A stretch of 18,018 nucleotides of DNA from RI-283 sp964487925 (GTDB lineage Bacteria; Pseudomonadota; Gammaproteobacteria; SZUA-140): contig CAZASZ010000041.1 of the NCBI GenBank assembly GCA_964487925.1, forward strand, positions 1 through 18,018. The letters are read 5' to 3'. Made by a program: the position numbers and the translations under genes. Below, in pieces: positions 6,042 to 13,100 of the stretch; within the stretch, counting starts at the first letter, position 1, and the number at the start of each line of letters is the position of its first letter. The notes below the pieces were generated by a model. That model saw only the letters and a list, made by a program, of their open reading frames with translations. It did not search any database and had not been told where the DNA came from.

Positions 6042-7262
6042 ATGGCAGAAAAGGGTTCGATCAAAAAGGTCGTGCTTGCCTATTCGGGAGGGCTCGATAC
6101 CTCCGTTATTCTGCGTTGGCTGCAGGATTTATACGACTGCGAAGTGGTGACCTTTACGGCGGATATCGGCCAGGGTGAGGAAGTGGAACCGGCACGCACT
6201 AAGGCCGAAGCCATGGATGTCGCTGAGATCTATATCGAGGATTTGCGGGAGGAGTTTGTACGTGACTACATCTTCCCGATGTTTCGCGCCAATGCGATCT
6301 ACGAAGGGGAATATCTGCTTGGTACTTCGATCGCACGTCCGCTGATTGCAAAACGTCTGGTCGAGATTGCCAACGAGACCGGAGCGGATGCAATCTCTCA
6401 CGGTGCGACCGGCAAGGGCAACGATCAAGTCCGCTTTGAGCTCGGGGCTTACGCCCTAAGGCCGGATATTCAAATCATTGCGCCTTGGCGGGAATGGGAT
6501 CTGCTTTCCCGAGAGAAGCTCCTGGCCTATGCGGAGCAGCACGGTATCCCGATCGAACAAAAGCGTCGCCAGGGCTCGCCATATTCCATGGACGCCAATC
6601 TGCTTCATATTTCTTATGAAGGCGGTGTGCTCGAGGATCCCTGGGCCGAACCGGAGCAGGATATGTGGCGTTGGTCGGTGGCCCCGGAAGAGGCCCCGGA
6701 TCAACCGGTCTATATTGAGCTTGGGTTTGCAGGGGGCGATGTCGTCGCGATCGATGGCCAGCCCATGTCCCCCGCAAGTGTATTGGAACGGCTCAATCAG
6801 CTTGGCGGCCAGAACGGTGTTGGGCGATTGGATATCGTTGAGAACCGCTATGTCGGCATGAAGTCTCGTGGATGTTACGAGACCCCGGGCGGAAATATTC
6901 TCCTCAAGGCGCACCGCGCCATCGAATCCATCACATTGGACCGTGAGGTAGCTCATCTCAAAGACGAATTGATGCCGAGATATGCCAGCCTGATCTACAA
7001 CGGTTACTGGTGGAGTCCGGAACGGGAACTGCTGCAGGGCATGATCGACGAGTCACAGCGTCATGTTAACGGCGAGGTTAGACTCAAACTCTATAAGGGG
7101 AACATCGCAGTTGTAGGTAGACGATCCGAGTCAGACAGCTTGTTTGATGATCGAATCGCCACCTTTGAGGACGACGCCGGGGCCTATGATCAGCGTGATG
7201 CCGCCGGATTTATTAAGCTGAACGCACTGCGCCTGCGTCTGGCTCGCGCACGGCGAAATTAG
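6042..7262 (+). CDS. argG: Argininosuccinate synthase
   Basis: This is a 406-residue cytoplasmic enzyme of arginine biosynthesis. It joins citrulline and aspartate, using ATP, to form argininosuccinate. The ATP-binding loop AYSGGLDTSV lies at ~13-22. Other family blocks are DIGQGEEVEPARTKAEA, EGEYLLGTSIARPLIAK, SHGATGKGNDQVRFE, SPYSMDANLLHISYEGG and KSRGCYETPGG. Length is normal for the bacterial type of about 400 residues. I chose the ATG at 6042 because GAGGAG lies just upstream and the protein then begins MAEKGSIKKVVLAYSGG. The frame is open further back into the E2-E3 gene, but those residues do not belong to the family. The start is 16 nt after the E2-E3 stop, so it is probably co-transcribed with pyruvate dehydrogenase, an unusual pairing. 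Identification is secure. Confidence 0.97.
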   Translation: MAEKGSIKKVVLAYSGGLDTSVILRWLQDLYDCEVVTFTADIGQGEEVEPARTKAEAMDVAEIYIEDLREEFVRDYIFPMFRANAIYEGEYLLGTSIARPLIAKRLVEIANETGADAISHGATGKGNDQVRFELGAYALRPDIQIIAPWREWDLLSREKLLAYAEQHGIPIEQKRRQGSPYSMDANLLHISYEGGVLEDPWAEPEQDMWRWSVAPEEAPDQPVYIELGFAGGDVVAIDGQPMSPASVLERLNQLGGQNGVGRLDIVENRYVGMKSRGCYETPGGNILLKAHRAIESITLDREVAHLKDELMPRYASLIYNGYWWSPERELLQGMIDESQRHVNGEVRLKLYKGNIAVVGRRSESDSLFDDRIATFEDDAGAYDQRDAAGFIKLNALRLRLARARRN

Positions 7263-7281
7263 GCCCGTTTGGCAAGATATT

Positions 7282-7310
7282 GGAGATGCGATTGAGCATC
7301 CCATTGTTTT
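7282..7310 (+). terminator. Weak candidate terminator after argG
   Basis: GATGC (7285-7289) and GCATC (7296-7300) pair across a 6-nt loop. The flanking GG and CC could add to the stem with one bulged base. ATTGTTTT follows at 7303-7310. The stem is short and the T-run is interrupted, so this is a weak intrinsic terminator at best. The position, 20 nt after the argG stop and before a 180-nt stretch without a gene, is where one would be expected. I see no clear promoter in the rest of the 7263-7492 gap. Confidence 0.3.
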
Positions 7311-7492
7311 GAGATGGATCGCTCACGGAGAGATACCTCGAAGCTGACTAAAATGGCTTGTATCTATAAGAAATCCAATGATGTGTTTACGGGGCATGTT
7401 TTCTACAGAGAGACAGAGCGGGAAGACAGGATGGATATGATTTGTTCGATTGCCCATAACGCTCGATGCCGCTTTTTCGATATCCAGGGATC

Positions 7493-8101
7493 ATGAGGTT
7501 CCTGGTAGCATGTGCTCTTGCGCTTTATGCGGTCTGTTCAGGGGCCGCGACATTTACCGGGAGCGATAAACTTATTACGAGGGATGAAGTCGCGAGGGTC
7601 ATCACGCCGTTAACCGCCGAGCTAGCGTTACCTGACAGCGATGCACTTATTGCCCTCGGCAACCATTTATTCACAGACGCTCGTCTCTCAGGAAATCAGG
7701 ATTTTGCCTGCAGTAGTTGTCACCGCGTCGAACAGGGTGGCTCCGATGGGAAGCGTTACTCCCGCCCTGAATATCGCATCAATACACCTTCTATTTTTAA
7801 CGTCCGTTTCTATGATCGCTACTATTGGAACGGGCGTGTCACGAGTCCGGAAGCACAGGCCGATAACGCGATTTCGAGTCCCGTCGAGATGGCTGGGGGC
7901 TGGTCTAGGATCATCAACCTGGTGCGAACTGATCCCGCCTACAACGCGCTATTTGCAACGGTTTTTCGGGCCGAGTCGATCGGCAAAGAGCAAATTATAC
8001 GGGCCCTCGTGGCCTATGAGCGGAGTCTCGTGGCGACTGATTCACGTTGTGACCGTTATCTTTCCGGGGATATTCTGGCCTTGAATGACGATGAGATATA
8101 A
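7493..8101 (+). CDS. Di-heme cytochrome c peroxidase (MauG/CcpA-like), N-terminal half, cut short by an in-frame TAA
   Basis: These 202 residues form the first heme domain of a periplasmic cytochrome c peroxidase/MauG-family protein. MRFLVACALALYAVCSGAA is a typical secretion signal. ARLSGNQDFACSSCHRV contains the first heme c attachment site, CSSCH. Family blocks follow: INTPSIFNVRF, YWNGRVTSPEAQADNAI and ALVAYERSLVATDSRCDRYL. The frame stops at TAA 8099-8101 just after LNDDEI, where intact relatives run on into a GMRLF-like segment and the second heme. I chose the ATG at 7493 because the signal peptide begins there and AGGG lies close before it; the ATG at 7466 has no ribosome binding site. 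By itself this half would carry one heme and lack the second heme domain needed for normal peroxidase activity. Confidence 0.75.
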   Translation: MRFLVACALALYAVCSGAATFTGSDKLITRDEVARVITPLTAELALPDSDALIALGNHLFTDARLSGNQDFACSSCHRVEQGGSDGKRYSRPEYRINTPSIFNVRFYDRYYWNGRVTSPEAQADNAISSPVEMAGGWSRIINLVRTDPAYNALFATVFRAESIGKEQIIRALVAYERSLVATDSRCDRYLSGDILALNDDEI

Positions 8102-8104
8102 GGG

Positions 8105-8458
8105 ATGAGGTTATTCCTGGATTACGGTTGTGTTGCCTGCCATCAAGGCATGAATATCGGTACTAATCTCTATCAAAAACTTGGTGTGATGGTGCCCTAT
8201 GCCGATAGCGAGGGCGCTCCGGATGGCCTGGATCGCTATGATGTGACTGGGCGTCAAGAAGATATCCGACGTGTTCGGGTGCCCAGCCTGCGCAATGTCG
8301 CCTTGACCAATCCTTATTTACACGATGGCAGCGTGGCGAAACTGGCGGATGTGGTAGAAATCATGTTTCGCTATCCGCTGGGGCGGGAACCCGCGCCTAG
8401 GGATATTCGATTGATCGTGAAGTTCCTGAAAACACTGACTGGTAAACCGCCGGCATGA
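8105..8458 (+). CDS. Di-heme cytochrome c peroxidase, C-terminal half, in frame with the preceding piece
   Basis: These 117 residues start at an ATG 3 nt after the TAA that ends the N-terminal half, in the same frame. They begin MRLFLDYGCVACHQG, the second heme c site (CVACH), then carry RRVRVPSLRNVALTNPYLHD and GSVAKLADVVEIMF, the typical C-terminal blocks of di-heme peroxidases. There is no signal peptide, so if made separately the piece would stay in the cytoplasm, where heme c is not attached. Re-initiation after the stop is possible, but GGG next to the ATG is too close to be a good ribosome binding site. The TGA at 8456-8458 overlaps the ATG of the c-di-GMP gene (8455), so translation reaching this stop would help start that gene. 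It is best read as part of one broken gene. Confidence 0.65.
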   Translation: MRLFLDYGCVACHQGMNIGTNLYQKLGVMVPYADSEGAPDGLDRYDVTGRQEDIRRVRVPSLRNVALTNPYLHDGSVAKLADVVEIMFRYPLGREPAPRDIRLIVKFLKTLTGKPPA

Positions 8459-11403
8459 CTACGGGTGGCGTCAACTATAGGATGAGACGAGTCCTCGCGG
8501 CCGGCATCCTGCTGATCGGGGCGCTCTTGGCCTTGGTTTATATCCAGTTCATTGACCGGCAGGGTCGCGCCCTTGAAACCCGTTTTACGGAAAACATCAA
8601 TCTGGTCAAACGCCTGAATGAGGCTGTTGCCTATGACGTCATGGCGCTCGATACCGGGGAACAGCTCAACTATGACCGTCTGAGTCAAGATCAGGCGGAG
8701 CTTTTTCGAACCAGTGGTGCAATGCGTACTCAGATATTCGCGGTTTTGTCACGGAACGGCGCAGAGGATATCAAAGGGCAATTGGCCCTGATTCATCAGA
8801 GCGAGATACGGCTTGCTAGTGTCCTGGAGGACTACAAGACGCGTCACGCCATACTCAGGAACTCTCAGCGTTTTCTATCCTCCCGCGTGGCTCGAGATGC
8901 TTTGGGCACGGGCGAGGCAGTGGAGCGTGAAAGCGAGTGGTATCAGTTGGTGAGCGACTTCATCAACGATCTATTCGCCTATAACTTCAACCTGTCTCCC
9001 AACATCCGGGATCATATGCTGGATGAGTTGGGTGTTTGGCGGAAAAAGTTTTCCGCTAATGCTCCGAAATACAGGGATAGGCTCGAATTGCTGAGGCATC
9101 TGGAACGGGTGATCCGGGATCTGCCCGTTATCAAGAACATCAGAAATGAGATCTTGCAACTCACACAGTTTCCCTATGAGAATCTGGAACGTCTTTATCT
9201 GAAACAGAGAGAGGCGGTCACGCAGCACTGGGAGGTCATGAGCCAGGTATTCTTTTGGCTAACGTTATTTTTCGCGATCGGCGTCCTGTTCGCCTTGTAT
9301 CTCCTGTACCGCAATATGCGACGTCTGACAGGTGTACTTTCCGAACTGCGTAACCAAAAGTTTGCCCTGGACCAGCATGCCATCGTGAGCATTGCCGATC
9401 TCGAGGGCAATATCACGTATGCCAATGACAAGCTTGTCAAGGCTAGCGGGTATAGCCGGGAAGAACTGTTGCGGGCGAATCATAACCTCCTGAATTCAGG
9501 CAGCCATAGCAAGGAGTTTTTCGCCAACCTGTGGCAAACCGTCCTTTCCGGCAGGGTCTGGCAGGGAGAAATTTGTAATCGAAGTAAGCAGGGCGAACTG
9601 TTCTGGTGCAATAGCACCATCGTGCCCTTTCTGGATGACAAAGGAGACCCTTATCAATTCATCGCGATAAGAACAGACATCTCGGTGCGCAAGACAGTCG
9701 AAGAGAACCTTCTGCAAGCTAAGGAACGCGCCCAGGTTATTTTGGATTCGGTGGGAGATGCGGTGATCAGCATTGACCGAGATCTTAACATCGATTATAT
9801 GAATCCGGTTGCCGAACGACTCGCAGGACTCGTGCTCCACGATGTTCAGGCGCGCGGTAATCTGTTGAGTATCTTTGATATCGTCCATGAACGGGAACAC
9901 AAACCCGAGGCCTTCCGGATCTCGAACTGTATCAAAAAGGGTCATCGCGAGATTTTGAGTACCCATACCTTGGTCAATAGGCTGGATGGTCGCGAGTTTT
10001 CGGTGGAGATCATTATTGCGCCTACCCATGACAGCCAATACGCCATTACCGGCGCTGTGCTGGCAATGCATGATATGACTGAGATTCGCGGTATGGCGCG
10101 CAAGATCTCCCATCAAGCCAATCATGATGCGCTGACCGGGCTCAGCAATCGAAACGAATTTGAGCGGATTCTCAGAGCGTTGTTGCATAAATCAATTGAA
10201 GAGGGCGTAGATCATGTCCTGTGCTACATCGATCTGGATCATTTCAAGGTCGTCAATGATACCTGCGGGCATGTATCAGGTGACGAGTTGCTACGTCAGC
10301 TTGCCGAGATTCTTCGTGCTCAGATTCGTGACCGTGATCTGCTGGCGCGCATCGGTGGCGACGAGTTCGCTGTCCTACTTGGCGAGTGTCCGATGGAGCG
10401 CGCGGAGGAGATTGCGCAGAACATTTGTCGTCGCGTCAAGGAGTTTCGTTTTGCTTGGGAGGACAAGGTCTTTCAGATTGGTGCGAGTATCGGTCTGGCG
10501 GAGATAAATGCCGATAGCGTCGACGCCGTAACGGTCATGAGACATGCCGATACGGCCTGCTATATGGCCAAAGACAAGGGTAGAAATGGATACTATATCT
10601 ACCGTGAGAATGACGAGGAACTGAATCAGCGCAGCGGTGAAATGCAATGGATTACGCGTCTCACCAGGGCTTTGGACGAAAATCTTTTTGAACTCCACGT
10701 ACAGAGGGCTGTTTCCTTGAACGGGCAGTCCGATTATTACGAAGTCTTGATCAGTATGCGCGAAGAGGACGGTGAGCTGGTTAGTCCCATGGCCTTTATT
10801 CCGGCGGCAGAACGTCATGGCTTGATGCAGGATATTGATCGTTGGGTCATAAATCAGGTGCTGAAGAATAGCGAACATTGGATTCGCGAGGACTGTGTCA
10901 TCGCTATCAATGTCTCGGGGGCCTCTCTGAGCGATCCCAATCTCGCTGACTTTGTGATTTGCGCCTTGAGACAATATCACCTTAGCGCCAGTCAGATCTG
11001 CTTTGAGATCACAGAGACTGCAGCGATCGCCAATTTGGGTAATGCGGTTGGCTTTATGAACAAACTCAAGGATGTCGGCTGCCTTTTCGCTCTTGATGAC
11101 TTCGGCAGCGGATTGTCATCGTTCGGTTATCTCAAACAGTTACCGGTAGATTTTCTCAAAATCGATGGTGTCTTCGTCCGTGATATGGTTGACGACGAAA
11201 TCGACCTCGCGATGGTGGAGTCTATCAACAATATTGGGCATGTGATGGGGCTGAAGACGATCGCTGAGTTTGTCGAGTCAGAAGAGATTCTGGAGAAGGT
11301 TAAGGGGATTGGGGTCGACTACGCTCAAGGATATGGGGTCGCTCCGACCAAGTCTTTGCTACCGGAAGGGAGTTTGCCTAGGTCGCAACGATTTCTGCTT
11401 TAG
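8455..11403 (+). CDS. Membrane sensor with PAS-PAS-GGDEF-EAL domains (c-di-GMP synthesis and breakdown)
   Basis: This 982-residue inner-membrane protein has helices at ~11-30 and ~264-286 flanking a ~230-residue all-helical periplasmic region that resembles the DAHL-type sensor fold (tentative). Two PAS domains follow (~300-410 and ~422-545). The GGDEF domain (~555-718) has an intact GGDEF at 634-638 and an intact inhibitory site RDRD (625-628), five residues before it, so diguanylate cyclase activity with product feedback is expected. The EAL domain (~730-970) has EVLIS at 763-767, Asn819, ETE-type residues at 851-854, DDFGSGLSSF (881-890), Lys902, Glu938 and Gln958. The acidic and metal-binding residues are thus present, but the Arg of E-x-L-L-R is Ser767, which may weaken c-di-GMP binding. 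The ATG overlaps the stop of the peroxidase gene by 4 nt, so the two are translationally coupled. Which activity dominates cannot be told from sequence. Confidence 0.93.
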   Translation: MTTGGVNYRMRRVLAAGILLIGALLALVYIQFIDRQGRALETRFTENINLVKRLNEAVAYDVMALDTGEQLNYDRLSQDQAELFRTSGAMRTQIFAVLSRNGAEDIKGQLALIHQSEIRLASVLEDYKTRHAILRNSQRFLSSRVARDALGTGEAVERESEWYQLVSDFINDLFAYNFNLSPNIRDHMLDELGVWRKKFSANAPKYRDRLELLRHLERVIRDLPVIKNIRNEILQLTQFPYENLERLYLKQREAVTQHWEVMSQVFFWLTLFFAIGVLFALYLLYRNMRRLTGVLSELRNQKFALDQHAIVSIADLEGNITYANDKLVKASGYSREELLRANHNLLNSGSHSKEFFANLWQTVLSGRVWQGEICNRSKQGELFWCNSTIVPFLDDKGDPYQFIAIRTDISVRKTVEENLLQAKERAQVILDSVGDAVISIDRDLNIDYMNPVAERLAGLVLHDVQARGNLLSIFDIVHEREHKPEAFRISNCIKKGHREILSTHTLVNRLDGREFSVEIIIAPTHDSQYAITGAVLAMHDMTEIRGMARKISHQANHDALTGLSNRNEFERILRALLHKSIEEGVDHVLCYIDLDHFKVVNDTCGHVSGDELLRQLAEILRAQIRDRDLLARIGGDEFAVLLGECPMERAEEIAQNICRRVKEFRFAWEDKVFQIGASIGLAEINADSVDAVTVMRHADTACYMAKDKGRNGYYIYRENDEELNQRSGEMQWITRLTRALDENLFELHVQRAVSLNGQSDYYEVLISMREEDGELVSPMAFIPAAERHGLMQDIDRWVINQVLKNSEHWIREDCVIAINVSGASLSDPNLADFVICALRQYHLSASQICFEITETAAIANLGNAVGFMNKLKDVGCLFALDDFGSGLSSFGYLKQLPVDFLKIDGVFVRDMVDDEIDLAMVESINNIGHVMGLKTIAEFVESEEILEKVKGIGVDYAQGYGVAPTKSLLPEGSLPRSQRFLL

Positions 11404-11427
11404 TCAGTCGGTAAGAGTTCAGGAGTT

Positions 11428-12669
11428 CTATCCCGTCTCCTTGACAGGATGGTCCTCTATGGTCACAGCGTCAATTGCGGCCTGTTCAGCTAGCGCATTG
11501 CCCCAATCTAGGTCATCCTCTATATCAGTGCTTTCGGCATTCGTGACGGGTGGCGACTCTGGCTTTTCCGCATCACCGCTCGCAGCCTGTTCCGCAAGTG
11601 CCGATCCCCAATCAAGGTCTTCTTCCGAATTGGCGCTTTCAGTCTCGGTGGCAACGGGTTCCTCCGGTTGTTCCGCTTCGCTGCTCGCAGCTTGTTCCGC
11701 GAGCGCTGATCCCCAATCGAGGTCTGCACCTATCTCATCCTCTTCTTCGTCCAAGATCAGAAGTTCTGACTCTGAACTGGGCGAGGTCTCAGTGGAGGTC
11801 TGGGGAGGTTCCTGGGCAGTAGACGGGCTGCCAGGTTCACCTTCTTTCTCGGGGCTCTGATCGACAGGGTTAACTACGTCGTCCGGCGGCGAGTCGTTGG
11901 TTTGATTTTCCTCTCCCATGTCGTCGTTTTCAATAATGAGGGCAGCCGCTTCTTGAGGTGCTGCGGTTGGCGGTTGAGGTTTTGGCGCAATAGGTTCCGG
12001 AGAGGTTGGCGTTGTTGTGGTTTCGGCCGCTGGCGCGGTTTGAGCTGGGGCTTGGGCCGAGGCCGCATTATGGGGAGTATGGAAGGCCGATACATATTCC
12101 TGCTCCAAGCTTTCGATCTTGGCGGTTTTTTCTGCCAGCTCCGATTGTGTCGAGTTCAAGGTGAGATCCATGGACTCGATCTGTTTTTGGCTCTGTTGGA
12201 GCTCTTCCTTGGAAACGGTCAGCTCGGCCTTTGTTGTCTCAAGCTCATGTTCGATTTCGCGCTGATGCTCCCGAACTGAAGCTGCCGTGGAACTCTGAAG
12301 AGACTCGATCAGTGACTGATAGGGAATCAGTAGCTCGTCCGTCCACGTCGGTAGATGTCCAAGCGACAGCAGTCGATAATTGCGGAATGCTGCGAGGATG
12401 CGCCTTTGAAAGAGTATCTCTGCCTCTACCAGGGATTCGGCTGTCTCGGCCAACTCCGTAGCCGCCTTTGGGACGGCCTCGGAGATCTTAGCTTTAAGGC
12501 TAAGATTGCGTGCGGACGCTGAGGTCTCCGTCGCTGTTATCAGCGCCTCGAGTACGGCTTGGTCCTGCTTTTCCCTCCACCATCGAAAGACGAAGAATCC
12601 CGCGATTGCGAGGCTCTCAAGTATCAGTAGCTCAATTAGGATGACGAGATAGAACGGTACACTTACCAT
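11428..12669 (-). CDS. Unrecognised membrane-anchored coiled-coil protein with 35-residue C-terminal repeats
   Basis: I do not recognise this 413-residue protein as a family. One N-terminal transmembrane helix (~6-28) is followed by RWWREK, so most of the chain probably lies in the cytoplasm. A helical region (~35-125) holds FRNYRLLSLGHLPTW. A coiled coil follows (~130-195; KAELTVSKEELQQSQKQI, LAEKTAKIESLEQEY), then a low-complexity acidic Pro/Thr/Ala/Glu stretch (~200-312). The tail has three copies of a 35-residue repeat beginning DLDWGSALAEQAAS at 316, 351 and 386 (the last has Asn for Ser and is truncated). The layout suggests a tether that presents three copies of a binding peptide. The core resembles, from memory, the N-terminal D-D-W-A-A-A-L-A-E-Q-like segment of many FliN flagellar proteins. 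The ATG at 12669 has no good ribosome binding site. The gene lies downstream of DUF190 (92-nt gap) and converges on the c-di-GMP gene with 24 nt between the stops. Confidence 0.82.
   Translation of the reverse strand: MVSVPFYLVILIELLILESLAIAGFFVFRWWREKQDQAVLEALITATETSASARNLSLKAKISEAVPKAATELAETAESLVEAEILFQRRILAAFRNYRLLSLGHLPTWTDELLIPYQSLIESLQSSTAASVREHQREIEHELETTKAELTVSKEELQQSQKQIESMDLTLNSTQSELAEKTAKIESLEQEYVSAFHTPHNAASAQAPAQTAPAAETTTTPTSPEPIAPKPQPPTAAPQEAAALIIENDDMGEENQTNDSPPDDVVNPVDQSPEKEGEPGSPSTAQEPPQTSTETSPSSESELLILDEEEDEIGADLDWGSALAEQAASSEAEQPEEPVATETESANSEEDLDWGSALAEQAASGDAEKPESPPVTNAESTDIEDDLDWGNALAEQAAIDAVTIEDHPVKETG
11431..11724 (-). repeat. Tandem 105-bp coding repeat, 2.8 copies
   Basis: Three in-frame units start at 11724, 11619 and 11514 (minus strand), exactly 105 nt apart; the last is cut short by the stop codon. 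The first ~38 nt of each unit, encoding DLDWGSALAEQA, are most alike and the remainder is diverged acidic/Pro-rich linker. Differences between units are largely silent in the core (for example GGATCAGC, GGATCGGC and GGGGCAAT at the Gly-Ser/Asn position), so the peptide looks maintained by selection. Confidence 0.88.
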
Positions 12670-12761
12670 AGCTTGGGCCTATTACAAAGGTTCATAGCCT
12701 CTGTATCGGACCCAAGTACATGTTTTTTGAGCGAACCGAGTTAGATAGCCCGTGCGAAGGC

Positions 12762-13100
12762 TCAGTTGTCCGCGGATTCCGCCGGGTTGCTGTCCCCCAT
12801 CATGATGTTCGCTGGCCAGGACACGATGTGGCTGGGTTCGAGCATTTCGGTAAGGTGGCTGAGAATTATCTCGATACGATCTGGGTTGTCGAAGAACTCG
12901 ACGACAACCGGCAAATCGAGCGACATGTCGATCAGCGTTGCAGAATGAAGTACGCCGGACTGCCCGAACCCCGAGATGCCGCGAAAGACGGTAACTCCCC
13001 GGACGTGTTCCCAGTCATGCAGGCGTCTGATCAGCGCCTGCACTTTCGATTCGCCTTCGGTCAGGTAGATTCGGACCATCGTGATTGATGCCATTTTCAT
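12762..13100 (-). CDS. DUF190 family protein
   Basis: This 112-residue cytoplasmic protein belongs to the DUF190 family. The evidence is IYLTEGESKV followed by LIRRLHDWEHVRGVTVFRGI and SGFGQSG (~11-50), the family's conserved core, then a second beta-alpha unit with LPVVVEFFDNPDRIE. These small ferredoxin-like-fold proteins resemble PII signalling proteins in shape, but their function is not established. They often sit next to crcB, as here. The ATG at 13100 overlaps the crcB stop (ATGA), so the two are translationally coupled and a role linked to the fluoride channel is a reasonable inference. An alternative ATG two codons later would make little difference. The first residues, MKMASITMVRIYL, fit the usual start. 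Confidence 0.87.
   Translation of the reverse strand: MKMASITMVRIYLTEGESKVQALIRRLHDWEHVRGVTVFRGISGFGQSGVLHSATLIDMSLDLPVVVEFFDNPDRIEIILSHLTEMLEPSHIVSWPANIMMGDSNPAESADN

Larger units (their letters stand above)
7493..8458 (+). pseudogene. Full extent of the interrupted di-heme peroxidase gene
   Basis: Read through the single TAA at 8099-8101, this is one ~320-residue, two-heme peroxidase with a signal peptide, a normal length for the family. No other stop, frameshift or deletion is visible. A single base change (for example AAA to TAA, restoring Lys before GMRLF) would explain it. The lesion is therefore recent, a sequencing or assembly error, or tolerated. This entry spans the two pieces listed separately. 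Confidence 0.65.

Noticed and set aside
4940..6064. A 374-codon minus-strand open frame opposite the E3 part of the fusion
   Set aside because: It is the antisense shadow of a clearly conserved coding region, has no recognisable domain, and its length comes from the codon bias of the real gene.
7314..7496. A 60-codon plus-strand open frame in the gap between argG and the peroxidase gene
   Set aside because: It has no ribosome binding site, no hydrophobic or conserved pattern, and ends overlapping the peroxidase start. It could be a leader peptide but nothing supports that.
9496..10188. A 230-codon minus-strand open frame opposite the PAS/GGDEF region
   Set aside because: It is a shadow of conserved PAS and GGDEF coding sequence with no recognisable motif.
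11431..11724. Regularly spaced repeats that could suggest a CRISPR array
   Set aside because: The period is 105 nt, only three units exist, the repeat is in frame and coding, and the spacers are related to each other.
11270..11860. A plus-strand open frame with Ser/Ala repeats (LAACSASADPQSRSS)
   Set aside because: It is the reverse reading of the 105-bp tandem repeat in the minus-strand gene, so its repeats are a by-product. It also overlaps the end of the c-di-GMP gene.
12672..12728. Inverted repeat CTTGGGCC / GGACCCAAG followed by a T6 run, resembling a plus-strand terminator
   Set aside because: The arms are 28 nt apart and need a bulge, and no plus-strand gene ends here; the nearest one ends 1.3 kb earlier with a minus-strand gene between.
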